Part shown: in pieces, positions 11,652-26,600 of the stretch
How the letters are laid out: every line of letters begins with the position of its first letter
Numbering within the stretch: the stretch's first letter is position 1
Assembly: GCF_000003605.2 (NCBI RefSeq)
Contig: NW_003106595.1
Coordinates: forward strand, 82,479 to 141,613
Length of the DNA: 59,135 bases
From: Saccoglossus kowalevskii
Taxonomy: Eukaryota > Hemichordata > Enteropneusta > Harrimaniidae
Reading direction: 5' to 3'
Notes under the pieces: model-generated
The model's database searches: none
Told to the model about the DNA's origin: nothing
Seen by the model: the letters and a program-made list of their open reading frames with translations, nothing else
Made by a program: the position numbers and the translations under genes

Positions 11652-14600
11652 CTACAAGAAATGATATAAGTATGTAAATTAGTGAGTATCTCAAACTCTC
11701 TCATCTATCGAAGTAAGGTACAAAAATAACCTAGTCAAAACTGCTTCACTCTTTTGAAAATCCATATATGCAGACTGACTGTATTTGGTGTAACTGGGAA
11801 AGCCTCATAGCAGTTTTCAAAAAATATCCAAAAGCTACAAAATATTAACCAGAAAAACTCTCAAAGCAGGCACCCCAACACGTCTACATACAAAATATTA
11901 GAAAAATATGAATGGCAGTTGGAAAAGAAATCAAAAATCCAATAAATGTTTCTGATGAAGAAGCCAAAACAAGTTGACAAACTCGCTCGAAATGGATGTC
12001 AACCCACCATCACCACTACCCATACACTGTACTCAAATCCTTGTATCTATGAAAAGTTTCCAATCATGTATTATTTACCTTCATCTTTCTCCTTTTCAAG
12101 ATTCATTTTCATCTCTTCCAGCTCTTTTTCATGTTTCAATTTGGCTTCAACACTTTCCTCCCTTATGATATCAAGTCTTTGTTTCTGCCTTTCAATCTCA
12201 TCATACCACTGCTGCCTGGACTTTTCCATTTCTTCCTGTCTCTGTGCATGTACTTCCTCCACTTTCTTCTGTTCCTTCTTTAAGTCAACAAGTTTTTTCC
12301 TAATAACAGACAAAGAAGGCAGTTACACTCAATTCAGAAATTTCATTTACAATAACCTTCCAATAAATTAAAAACTTGGCTCATCTGAATTGTATTTGTA
12401 CAGACAACAGTTTAAATAATTAAAGTAGTATAAATTGTGAAATTTTATAAATCATTCAAACTAATCAGCGAAAGATTTAAAGTCTCATGTGGTATTGGTA
12501 TTAAAAGATTGACTACATAATTATTAAATTAGTATTTAAATATGCAAATTAGCCTATAAATATTCAATGCATGGAGATCCTTAAGAAACAAAGAACCTTG
12601 AGAACCAATTAAGGAGACAAAAATAATTTTAAATCACTTGAATCATTTCTGAAACATATTTTCAGCAAATATGTATAACAATATTTTCAGTATGATAGTA
12701 ATAATGGGAATCTACATTAGGTTTCACAACAGTATATAGTTAACATAATTACGTTACTGTAATATGTAATGGTGTTTTGTTCATGTAGGTATGTGTGTGA
12801 TTACATTCTGAACAAATAATTATCAACCACACAATTGTACATTTCATGATATTAATATTTTTAAACCCACAATGCAAGGTGAAATTTAATTTCACTATTT
12901 TGAGTTATTCTACCAGGTTTTAAGTTCATAAACTTGGCGGGGAAACAATGAGTTCTATTGTTATTCTACAAATTCACATGGATTCAATTTAGTGAATTTC
13001 ACTTATTAACGAAAAATGTGAAATTAAAAACCAGTGAGTAATTAATGCATTTAAAGTATATATATTGTGAAAGTTTTTTTTTTTATCAATTATATTGTCA
13101 GGTACAATCACTGACACATATGAGCTAACTTAATAACAATATGTATGATAGCTGCTAGCAAGAGAATATATAGTATATAAATCTGAAATACATTGAATAT
13201 GTTGACATATAAACAACTGTCTACTATAGAAGTTTAAATGTCTCTTGGAGACATGTTATACATACCTTGTTTGCTCTAATCGATCTGTCTCTGCTTTTTG
13301 CTGCATTTCAATCTCCAACCTAAATTGGGAGTAAATCAAAGCGTCAAATTATTTACATCTACTGATTTAAAAAATTTTGCTTTTATTCAGATTCAATATT
13401 ACACTGTACACAAAAAAGGGGAGAAAATGAGTGCATCAAAATGGTTGCAGAAAAAGCCTAGTATGGAAAGAGGCAGTATATGTTAAAGGGTACCAAAGAT
13501 AATATACAGACAACAATGTCTTTTCATCAACATTCTCCGTGCATGGCAATTTTCTTTTGTCTAGTATTTAGGGCGTACCAGCCTTCTACAATACAACAAA
13601 GTGGTAATAACAATGCCTGTCTCAGCTACTTTTACCATCTTCAATGAACGTATTGTTGTGGTACATGGCGCAGCAAACAAAAATATCTGCGCTGTGATGA
13701 AGTCGCATAGTCAAAATTAAATCTGTATGATAAATTACTCATTTTAGTTTTGCTTAAAAAAGTTTATCCAATATGAGTAAGTTGTAAGACAAGGAACAAC
13801 GACAACAAATTTGGTTTAGTATAGTTATTTTTTTTATGAAAGACGTCATTTGAATAGACAATAAAATGCCAATACAGTTGAATTGGTTGATAAGAATTCT
13901 AAACATGCAAGCCGGTGGACTGTTGGTTAATGGTTAAAACTTTAATCCATTATCAATGATGACAGCAAAACTGATAAAAATCAAACGAGTACTCACTGTG
14001 GATTAAACATCATAATCGGCGATACAGGACTACGGCAAGGTGCGACAGGATCCGCAATGTCGTCTTGACCTAACGAGCTTTCACTACTTGATATGTTTCG
14101 ACTCAGTGAACTATCCAATACGGCTGCATGTAACTGTGAAATAAACAAACAACTATGACCAATCAGAGACTTTATGGAGGCGTAGTAAATTACTATGATG
14201 TATCACTCTTTAGGTGCAAGTCCATTTACATGTATAAAGACCAAGAATGATTTCTTGTATGATTTAGTGTAAGACAAGAACTCCCTACCCTAAACCCTGC
14301 AAAGAATTCTTATGATATGATCATATGAAAGAAGCATCTGAAAGTAGGGTAAAACAAACTTTTCTTGTTAATTGCAATCAGGAATAATGCAGCATAGTTC
14401 TATGCAAATTTTAGTAATGTGATTTTAGCATCAAGATCATATGTGGGGTGGGTTATTGTGAAGCAAAGCGTGTTTGACAAAAGACTTGGCTATCTTGTTA
14501 TGCTCATCTGACGTTTCCATGGACGATTTCATATAATGTATTGGAAGCGCAAGTTATTTGATTAGTTCCATTATACAGCCACTGAACCTATGTGTTACAC

Positions 14601-17600
14601 AGTGACATTTGCCAATATAAATTTACTGTCTGTAAATTATTGTCAATCAGGTTGGAATTAATAGGACAAACACCTCTGTTCGAAGTACGAGTGTGTTCAA
14701 AACATTTTTGGCAATTGCAGCCATTATATGGTACCATCCACCTTCTTTAAAAGTACTCTTTAAGAACTTTTGATAAATAGGATATAGTACTACAATGGTG
14801 AGATATAAGGGTTAAAATGCTAGGTAATGGGGCCAATCAATTATGGCTTGGATAACAGTGCATCAGACATTTTTCAAACATTTTTTAATTTTAAAAAATT
14901 ACAAAAGATAAATTTAAGTGTCCACACAGCACACAAAACATGAGGCAGCAAGATGTGGGCCTTTAATAGTGATTGATTGGAGTAGAACAAAATTGGTATT
15001 GTTAAGACAAGCAGTAAATCTGGGAGAGGCACATTCCATATACATAAAGGTGGACATTCAATTCAAACCCCAAGCAAAGCTGACGTACTAAAACCATATA
15101 TTGTGCAATTAAGTATTACAAATCAACTATTAAATGTTGCAATGTTTGGTCATTGTGAAAATAACCAAAAAATCTTTTTAGGAACCTATTTATCAAACAA
15201 TTCAGATGGGCACTCTCGAAGAATTTAAACATAACAAGTCACTCATACAAAGTTTGAACTTTTGTTTTATTGTAAAATGGTGCACTGGAGTAACATATGT
15301 ACTTTGTAATCCACATGTCAAATTTCACTTTAATTAAACAATGCATTCCTAAAAGAAAAAAGGGTAAAAAAAAATCATGAATCTAAATATATATATCTAA
15401 TAGAATTATTAACCAATGGCATCTAGCCAATGAAAGGATCCACATTGCTCATTACTCCATAATAACAAGGACATAGCTGTATGCAAATAATATAAGGTTG
15501 TTACGAAGATACCTCAAAGTATGCACGAAGACAGTACAGCAGCAGTATCGACCAACACGCAGCGGAGGTCGATGCGAGAGCGTACTGTCTGAGTGAATAC
15601 TTTGAGGTATCTTCATAATAACGTTATTATTATACAACTTTTCCTACCAAGGATACATCATGGCCGGGGATGCCAAAATCTAAAAATTTTAGAACAGAAT
15701 CAGGGAACTTCTCTGTATAGAGTCCGGTCAAACCCTGTTGGCAGCCATGTTTGTTTTTATTATTAGAGGACGCTTACGCGCATAATCATTCCATATTTGG
15801 AACTTGCATTTCCTAATATGGTACGATTAAAATACCTCGTAAAATACCGCAAAATTACGGCACGCTGTAACTTATGGCGTTACGATGACAGATGTATAAT
15901 AATGAGCATTACATACATCCCTGTCTTAGCAGTCATCATGACGACAGACCCATTACAATACCCAAAAATATTGGAAACTTAAATATACGGATACCATGAA
16001 AAAAAGAAACTAAAATGAATTACGCTATGACATTCTGCGTTCTAAAGAGACGTAAATAATGATGATTTTTTTTCATCCTAGTTTCAAAAAAATCTTTTTT
16101 TTAAGTTCTTCACTTCTAGGAGATGTGATGTCTATAGTTACCAAATGAACAATTGCTAAGCAAGGTAAGATTTGGTAAGAATATGTGACAATGAGTAATT
16201 CCTCCACTTGGAGGTCAATGACCTTAGAAACAAAATATAGATATTAAAATATTGGGGTTAATTGTGGGATGGGTGCACGCTGGTTAAGGTGTGCAGTGTA
16301 TATTGCACAATTCAGGAAGATTAATGCAAAAGGGCATACATGCACTCAATCAAAAAAACATGGCACAGGATTCAATGTGATGCAAGGGCAAGTGCATGAT
16401 TTGTGAAATGAGTTGTACTCACACAGTCGTCTGTGGGAGAAGACACTTTGACAGGTGGTGGAAGATCTGGTGATTTTTTGATGGTGAATAAACTGGACTG
16501 TGAATAAAATAAAGAGAAAAATTCCAAAGTTGTCCAAAAAACAGGTGTGTGATAATGTCAATGCAGTCCAAAAAATGTTAGGAAACGTCAACAGTTTAAT
16601 AATTAGATGCACGAAACAAACAGATATGAACATGCAATCATTGCTAATGATTAAGTAATCATCGTTACCATTATATGATGCCAATACCAGCACGTAAGAA
16701 AATTAAAAAAAAGATGACAAAGAGTGAGAGCCAGCTTGAAGGTAAGTTTCATGCAACAAACACATGTGGAGACCTTTGGAGTTATGTAAATTTGACATGT
16801 CAATTTCTCCGCTCAAGATGAAATAATTGTTTTGTTTGTTTACAGTTTAAGGTGAACCCCACTTATAATTTCATGACATTGTTCATAATGTACAACCATG
16901 AAGCTACAATTTTGTATAGCTGCAGTACTGTATTTTAAAAACCAAAATAGTATTCTGTTTTTTCAGAAAGAGTCAGATTTTCAGCCCATCAGTCTTGATA
17001 TATAATTTATTCTAAAAAAAAAAAGGCTGGTGATTTCAAACTTTTGGCAAGTAACTAAATATTTGTATTTATAAGTAGGCTTCTACCTTAAAATGAAAAA
17101 CCAAAATGAGGCGAAAGTGACCTCCAGAGGTCTTGTTTTGATTCAGACATGGGGGAGGATATAGATATTAAATAACAAATAAAGAAAAACATGAAAACAT
17201 TAAAAGCAGCAAAGCATCATTTGATGATTATACAGAGATAACACAATAAGATGAAGACAAAGAAGAAGAGAAAACAAAAGACTCCTGTCATATTCCACTT
17301 ATTTGTGAATTACAAATATCCGTATTAAGTTCTATGGGAAAGGAGGAGTTTTTATCCCACAAATGATTTATTAGAACAAATTTAGATGATAAATTGAAGA
17401 TCAAAAATATTAACACCATATTCAGAGTAGGGTGAGTTGAACGTGATAATAACATGACAAAATGTAGACAAGGGAGGACCAGATCGCCTTTATTCCTAAG
17501 TGATTGTATTCAACATTGCTGAGGCATCAACAAATATACCCATATCACAGGTGCCTTATTTTACAAGTGTTTTAATGGTTAATTGTAATGCAAATAAGGA

Positions 17601-20600
17601 ACTAGATCGATGTCAACAGATAGTATCAAGTGAGCTTTATTATCAGCTGCCTCGTGTAAAACTGATAAACATTTTGAGGATAGTCCAAGCAAGTTATTTT
17701 ATGATTGTCATTCCATCTAAGTTGCCACTTTTTTTATTCGTTTTTGTTTCACCAAACATAGTTTAAGGCTTAAAATTCATGTGCATGTGTTATGAGTTTT
17801 ATCTGTGGAGGTGGGTACCAATGAAATGGACATCTCACTCCCAGGGAATGGCATTAAACGAGCATATTAAGTTTCATTGCACCACAAAACAATCAATCAA
17901 TAAATCAATCAATCAATCAACTTGTGTTGGGCATGCACCACACCATGCATGTAAGAAGCAGCAACCAAGTTTGGTCAGAAATTGACAAAATGTAAGAAAC
18001 AAAGAAAGCACAAACAAACAAACAAACAATAAAAATATAGACCGATACAGTACTTGTAATCTACGATGGACAGATGTACGCCTGATAATTTCTCCAGCCT
18101 GCAATAGATATTGTGTTCTTAATTAATCAAAAGTAGTTACCAAAATAAATCATGACAGAGACTAAGCAGAAGTAGACAAGCAGATGAAAAAAAAACAAGG
18201 GACTTTCTATGTGTATTATTGCATGTTAATTTAAAGAATGAAAAAATGTAATGGACAGTGGTCACAAACAATGCAAAAGTATCATTACACTGTGATACAT
18301 GACACTATAAACATGCTACTCACAGAGTATTGATTGTGCGTGGCAAGTATGGGGCATGTTTAGTCACGAATAAATAATGATATGTCCACTTACGCTTCTA
18401 CGTTCCCTGAGTTTTGCAGCTTGAGCGGGATGGTTGAACCGAAACATGTTGGTCTTTCCGAGTAGAATGACGGCACCTAGGCAGAGCATAACAAACACGT
18501 AAGATTCAGCAAGTAATTCTACCACGGCATCCATGATTGGGTCTTTGAGGGGACACGATGAGATGTAAGTACAGTGCAGTAAAACGATGGTGAACTTTTT
18601 TTGCCGTTGTAATGACCCCAAACTTTTTTTTAACTGATTAGCGCCTCTCTTCTAGCCAAACAGTTGTCTGCTACTGGTCCCCTATTGTAATGCACTAGCC
18701 AGGTACAAACCACACTGGCATCGTGCCAAGGTCATAGGGTTCATTCTATCTTAAAGAAACTATCACCTGGCAACATGTTTTGTTCCACTGACGTTCTACT
18801 GGGGTTTTCAAAGGCAGATATTTACTAGTAAGGCCAACAACAAAAATTGAAATGGCGGCAAGAGAGAGGTGTTTGGGGTGACATTCTTTTCGGTAGTTCG
18901 GTAGTATGGAAAACAATAAAGAGTCAGTCCAGTTTAAACTGCCAGCATATATTTCACTCTCAAACCCTATTGCCTTGGGTGAATTTATTGACACAAAGGT
19001 TGGGTACTGATTTGATTGAAGTGGCTCATTAGATATAAAAAAAAAATCACTGCAAATCTCTAAACATGCTGTCATGCTATGCCTAGTTCAGAGTACAATT
19101 AATGTATAAATCAAAGGAGCATTGTTGATTTGGAGTAAAAAAAGTTGGATAACAACCTACAATCATTTCATGGGTACGCTACTGATAGGGAGAGACAAGG
19201 TCTATGACCAGGACAAGTTCAAAACCAAATATCAGTGCAGGTCAACACAAAATTCAATAATCCAGTTCATTTTTCTCAGCTTCATAAACTCCTTAGAGAA
19301 AAAACACAGTGGTGATACCTCATTAATTAAACTAGCAATTAAACAGATCTAACAGAGATTGAGTGGACTTCATTTGCATATCAGCTCTTTTCAAGTGAGT
19401 GATTTAGTGCTTTGTGTTGCAAAGTCAACTTATATTACCTTGAACAAAACAAAACCCATATAATTTTTTTTTTATTTTTTTCCAAAATTTTTATAGACCA
19501 ATTACATCTATTTTGTCCATGATTATAAAAATAAAATGATGGAAAAATAAACAGAAGTAGAAAATGGTGACCAAAGAGTTTATATTTAATGGCTTAAACA
19601 TTTAATTTTTCTGCAGAATTTTACTATAAAAAAGCACGACTTGACAATTTTGACTTAAGAACATTACGCCCCATTTCACTTAAATCCATTTCAATAGTGT
19701 ACAGTGACTTCATTATTTCTAGCTGCCCCACCCTGTGGCATATGAAGTCATCAATATAGAAAGAAACTGACATCTTGAATAATACACAATTCAACTTACG
19801 TTGCTTTCACAAAGTGTGACAAGTTAAGCAAACAGACAAACACTCCACAAGTCATGTATGCACCAAATATGGCGCCAGATATTGGCCTACATTTATATTT
19901 GACACACATATTATAGGTGGTTATTATTTCATTATTAATTATGTGTACCACTATCTAGTACTAATCTAATCTTTGATTCCACTTCCACATGTAGTTATTA
20001 TTTTAAAGGTAAATATAAGCTGAAAGAATGTAACCTTTCAACCTCAGTTAAGCTCAAAATAATAGCCCAATTATATACAGGGTTTAAAGAACACAGTACA
20101 GCGGACTTTTTAAACACTTTATGAATATTCATTAACTTTCCATTAATTTGTCCCAAAAAACTGGTTATTGACCTCTAAAGTGAATGCTGCTAAATAAACT
20201 GTGCATAACAGAAACTATTGGATTTTTTTCAGTAATAATAATCAGATCAAATAATTATCAAATCAAAGTTATGCTTTGCTGATAAGCAGCTGTTTTCAAT
20301 TGAATATACAAAAAGTTATTTACTAGTTTTGCTGTCAATCCATATCAATTAACACTACATACTCCCTTGACAACATCTGTACTTGGAGTCCAGTTAACCT
20401 TTATAAAGAATGCACACAATAAGCAATGAACAGGAGATTACAATACAACAACACACATGCAAACAATAAGTGGACGGTTTGTTGGGAATGCCTGAATAGT
20501 GGCATGAAAAACCATCAGCATTGTCTACAGACTCAATGAACATACAAATTTATCATAATGTTTGTTGCAATTATTTCATCTCAGTTTAGGATAAATTCGG

Positions 20601-23600
20601 TAATCTTGTAATATTATAAAAAAAAAAGGTAAATCTCATTAGTAAATAAAAGAATATGCATTAATTTGGGAGAAATAATGTTTGAAAAAAATGTTGACCA
20701 ATTGTTTACATTCAAATATTGTTATTTTTGTCCAAAAAAATGGTAAAATTTCTACAACAATGTCCATACTTCTTAGTATCAATGATTATCACATATGTAT
20801 TGAAGTAGTCATAGTTACAAGCTTGCTGAAGAATATTGGTATTGTATGCAAAAATATGCAAATGAGAAAAAATAGTACCTTAAAGATGTGTTTTTTTTTG
20901 TCATTCATTGCATCACTTGAATTGCCAAGGCAGGGCACATTTTCGTACTTGATAATTATTGATGAACGTTATGATTGTGAATAACAAAAACAAGAGTATC
21001 TTAAGCCATTAAAACAATTATGCAAATTAGTCGCATAAGCATGTAATAATATTTAGCTACTTTCTCAACAAATCATGCAAATGAGTCATCTTTACGGCCG
21101 AGAGCTGTACAGCACAAACTGAAGTTATTACCAGAGTGTCATGCCTCGACGAATCGTAAGCTTAGCTTATCACAAACACAATTGTAAAACCCTGTAACAA
21201 CTACACATCTGACATATTTTCTATATGAATAGAATAGAACACCAGATTCACAAATCATTGGCCAAAACATGAAACAGGTCAGTACCCCTTGTATACACTC
21301 ATAAGAAGATCATGAACTTCCTGGCTATTTTTCTGGGAACATATGTAATAATAACAGTGTGATGATTTTTTTTTCAAAAGATCAAATGAATTTCAGTAGT
21401 TAATTTCCAAAATTAGTTTAGAAATTAACGACTGAATGTTATTTTTGACTTTGAATTACAATTAAAAATTTGATATGTTGGCCACCACATTCCAGATTGC
21501 ACACAGTCACAAATTAATCTAAGTAACCATCGAGACTTTAACTATTATATATAGTTCCATGATATTTCTGTATTAGGATTGATGTGACAATATTTCTGAT
21601 ATTTCCACCAGCATATTTTTACTTCACATTTTACTATTCAGTAGAGTATAGTCCAAATATTCACACTGCTGAATAATGAATCAATAAAAAAATTCATACA
21701 CCTGAAACAAGAATCCACATGGGTATAAAAAAAAACACAAAGATAAAACAAAATCCAGTATGTCTAAAAAAATATTATTCACTGTTAACTAATTGTTGAT
21801 ATTTGATCGTAAAAAGCTTGGCCTAATTATGTATTTCACCACTAGGGGGTGGAAGTGAATATGAGAGCTAATCAAATCTTTCAGTGTTAATATCCCCCAT
21901 GTTGCAGCCAGATTAAGTGAAATAGGATGCCACCACCCTGTATACATTCCATACAGCTGCCCTCACTGCATGCAAACTGTGACCTAGGCATAGTACATGC
22001 GATATACATATGCACTGCATTATTACTGAGGTGACACCGTGGTCACAGTATGCCTGAATGAATGCTTTTCAAAACATTACATCACCATTACAAATGGTAT
22101 GATGTCACCTTGAGGGTTTCTGATTAGTCAAAAAAGCTGACATCACCATTACTCATGTTATGATGTCACTACCAGATCTCTTGATTGGTTAACAAGGCTG
22201 ACATCACCATTACTCATGCTATGATGTCACTACTAGAGCTCTTGATTGGTTAACAAGGCTGACATCACCATTACTCATGCTATGATGTCACTACTAGAGC
22301 TCTTGATTGGTTAACAAGGCTGACATCACCATTACTCATGCTATGATGTCACTACTAGGACTCTTGATTGGTTAACAAGGCTGACATCACCATTACTCAT
22401 GCTATGATGTCACTGCCAGGTCTTTTGATTGGTTAACAAGGCTGACATCACCATTACACATACAATTATGTCACTTCCAAGTGGCCTGATTGGCCCTCTT
22501 TCAAATGACATCACCTTCACAGCTACAGATTGGTCACAAGACCATGACATCATGATTCATGAAAAATGACATCACTTTAATAAAACGTTATTGGTCAGTC
22601 TAAGCATTACATCAGTGTTTAACCCCCTAGAAAAACTAATAACATCGTCCTTGGTTGAACAAGTAGTTGAGAAAGAAAAACAACTGGTGCAATGAAATAA
22701 ACAATCATTGTTCAGTCAAACAATTCACTCAATAGCACGAAACATGCATAGAAAAATATTATAATGAAGGCTAAGAAAATGTAATAATATTTGACACACT
22801 GAAATGGGTTAAACACAAAAAATTCAAAGCAACAACAACCAAGCATAAATAACAGGGCAGGTGTTGAAATGGACACATACCAGTGTCACCATGATATAAA
22901 TCAGGTCACGTATTCAGTCAACCTGTAGGTAGCTTCTAGCATGTGTTTACACAGATTCAACTTTACACTGACCCCAATTTAACAGTCTGTAGATAATTTA
23001 ATCAACCAGACCACCGCTGATTTTCACAGATCACCTACTATCACTAGTAACACAGAACTCAACACATGTATTTACACACATATAGTCAGTTTTGAAATAT
23101 TTATTCATTTTTGTTGAAGTTTGTTAGATTTATGTTTGTTATCTGATTCCTCTAGTAATTATACACATCATTTGCTGGCAAAAGATCTCAGAAATTTTCC
23201 AACCCTGTTCAGTATCAACTTACATACTTTTATAAAAGATATCTGCAAATACGAAATGTACATTGTTGTTTATGTACTATATAATTTATGATGGCCCAAT
23301 GATCCCATGGATGAAACAAATACTTGACCAGTCTATGCAGCCATACAAGTGATTATACGGGTCTGCTGTTGGACATCTGAGTTATGAGGGTATAATCACA
23401 CCCACAAATTTGAAGTTATCCAAAATAACAAAAATGAAACTCAAGACAAAAGTGAAGTGAAAACACAACAAGTACCTACAAGCAACATTCTACCAATTGA
23501 TAAAGTCTCTTTCTTTCTTTTTTTTCTCTACAAAATGAACAAACACAAAAAAAATACTCAAAATACTCTCTGAATTCATGTTTCAAAAAGTGAAAAAGAA

Positions 23601-26600
23601 TATTCACTAAAAATCAATGCAATAGTAAACTAAATTACAGAATTGATAAATAAATCAACAGCATCATTTTGGACCAAACATATTCTCGAAATAAAAAAAA
23701 TCAAAGAAAGCTTAGAAAGAACTCCCGTGTGCTGAGAGTATTGGAGACACATTAATTCAAAATTACTTGAACTTGAGATATTGATGGAAATGCAGAAAAC
23801 TAATTATGCAAATAAGGTAACTAATATGAACACATTTAAGTGTAAAACTAATAAGGTCTGCGCAATGTAAAAGTAATAAGATCTGCGTAATGTAATATCT
23901 ATGTACCAAGTTTCATTGAAATGTGATTAGAACCAAAAAATTATTAATTATTGTGCTAATTAAGAGAATTAATATGAACAGATTTTAACCCAAAATTAAT
24001 CAGGCTGTCTATTGTCCTAGAGCATTTATGTACCAAGTTTTATTCAAATGTGATGATTAATACTTGAGATATCAGTATTAATTAATTATGTTAATTAGGT
24101 GATTAAGAAGCATAAATATTTACCAAAACTAATATGGTGTACAGTCCTACACATGTAGGTTCATTGAAATGTGATGAGTACTCTTTAAAAGTTTCATTAA
24201 AATTCAATGAGTGGTTCTTAGGACAAATTAACTAATTAAGCAAATTAGTACCGTAGTTAATATGCACAATAATTTATCCTAAAATTAATCAGGTCTTTGC
24301 ATACTCCTAGAAGATCTATGTCGCAAGTCTCATTGAAATGTGATGATTAGTACTTGAGATATCAGGTGAAGGGCTGAAAATTAACTAATTATGCTAATAA
24401 GGTGATTAATATGCACAAGTATTTCTCCAAAAACTAATTAGGTCTCTGCACAGTCCTCAAGTAACTATGTNNNNNNNNNNNNNNNNNNNNNNNNNNNNNN
24501 NNNNNNNNNNNNNNNNNNNNCATATGACATCTATGTACCAAGTTTTATTGAAATGTTATGATTAGAAAATTGATTAATCATTATGCAAATTAGATAATTA
24601 ATATAAACAGATTTTTACCCAAAATCCAATGAGTGGTTCTTCAAATATCAGTGGAACAGTCATGGAACAGCTTAAAATCAGGTAATTATCATGCAAATTA
24701 GGTATTTAATATTCATAGATTTTTACCCAAAACAAATCAAATCTGCGCATTAGTTCAAAGCATCCATGTGCCAAGTTTCATCAAAATCCAATGAGTGGTT
24801 CTTCATATATCAGTGGAACAGTCATGGAACAGCTAAAAATCAGCTAATTATCATGCAAATTAGGTAATTAATATTCATAGATTTTTACCAAAACCTAATC
24901 AACTCTGCGCATTATCCCAGAGCATCTATGTACCAAGTTTCACCAAAATTTGATTAGCGGTTCTTGAGATAACGGTGGAACAAAAAAAGTGACATACATA
25001 CATACATACATACAGACATACAGACATACAGACATACAGACAGGGTAACTGCAAAGACTCCCTTTTGTGCTTCGCACACGGGAGTCAATTAGATATAAAG
25101 ACATCAATATACAAGAGTGAGAACAACCGTTCGTGAAAACAATATATTTTATGTTTTAAGTTGAAATGGCAAAAGAAGATAAACCACAGCAGAAAAAATA
25201 AGTCTACAAAACTAAACATTTGCGAATTTTGAGACAGTCTTCACCTTGCCTATTGATTAAAGCAGTACTGAGTAACAGCGCCCTCATGTGTCGAAAGTTG
25301 TTTGAGCAAGTTACTAGTACATAATTCATGAACAGAACTCACATAAGATTTCACCTTGTCATAATGTTTAAGAGTTTAAAGTTATCTTTTGATATATTTT
25401 CAAAACAAAAAGAACTGCATCTGAAAATGTGGCAATGACCAAGTACATAAACTAATGTAAAATAGTCGCCATGTGATGGCGCTATTTCTCATACTAAATA
25501 CTAGTACCGTAAAATCTGTATTAGAAGCCGCATCCCTAATAGAAGTCGCATCCATTCTATTTGAATAATTGAGAACCAAAAATTCATCATTTCTCATATG
25601 TGTAGATGCTCTAATAGAAGCCGCATCCCCTCTGTTGCATTCTACCATTTTAATAGAAGCCGCGGCTTCTAATACAGATTTTACAGTACTTTACCACGTG
25701 TCTGCATACAAGCAATATGAACTGTAGAGGGCGGCAACAATCTAACACAGTTCAAACAAACCAAAAAAAACACCACCCACATTGCAAGTGATTACACCCC
25801 AACAATTACTAATTAAAATCCATTTTAAAAAATCAAAATGCCCTTGAACTTCCAAAGGAAAGGATCTTAAAAAATGACCCATGACATCACCGTCAAAGAA
25901 TTCATGTTAAAACTACAATAACACTGCAGTAAACATAACTCTAATCAATTCCCACTTTATCTTCTCACTCAACAAAAAAAAGAAGCTTTCTTTAAACCAA
26001 AAATAAAAAAAAATCCAACACTATGAGCTTTATAACATGCTTTCAAGTGAAAATGAATGCCCATTATTGTTGCCATCATACTATTAAAGTTCAGATTTTT
26101 GTGGTCTTTTTGACGTACCTCCTATCGTCAAATTAAACCGACAATAGGATAAGTACCTTTCTCACACCTTGATGTTCTTCATATATCCTATTATTAATGT
26201 GGAAGAGCCAGAATTCACACCACGTTTTAGTTAGACAAAGTCTGAATATTCCCCTCCAAGAGTAAACCGACCCACAGATGAAGTGAATGTGCCCAACTCA
26301 CAATCAAGTCACTTGGTATAAAAGTGTTATCAGAGAAATCAATAACACAAACGTACATAGTTTTGATAAAGTAACTATTGTCTGCATGCCTGCACTGTCA
26401 GTGTCACTCTCTCAAGCGGTCATGGGGTAACGCTTACATCGGACACTAAAAACACACTTAGTTGAACCCGTTAAATAACAACAAAAACACATTTCTCTTT
26501 TTGACACCCTCTCTAATCTGAAAGTTTACAACAAATAACTTGCCTGGGGGGATGGTGCTACAATAAAACGATGAACTTACAGCAATCAAATCTCCTGATC

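Larger units (their letters stand above)
23721..25085. mobile_element. Composite repeat element with inverted ends
   Basis: The ends ACTCCCGTGTGC (23721-23732) and GCACACGGGAGT (25074-25085) are inverted copies. The interior is built from diverged 120-165 bp monomers, each with a phrase like CTATGTACCAAGTTTCATTG and an AT-rich ATGCAAATTAGG segment; the last two monomers are 162 bases apart and nearly identical. Near the right end are (ACAT)n and (ACAG)n runs (24990-25042) and a terminal hairpin, GACTCCCttTTGTGC facing GCACAcGGGAGTC. No ORF. Probably a non-autonomous element; its class is unclear. Confidence 0.65.

Noticed and set aside
16346-16693. 115-codon minus-strand ORF overlapping the 75-nt linker exon
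   Set aside because: The exon is read in a different frame within it; the ORF composition is random (many F, I, C, H) and matches nothing.
18746-19075. 109-codon minus-strand ORF in the FHA intron
   Set aside because: No recognisable domain, no splice phase linking it to the gene, and length within what AT-rich noise gives here.
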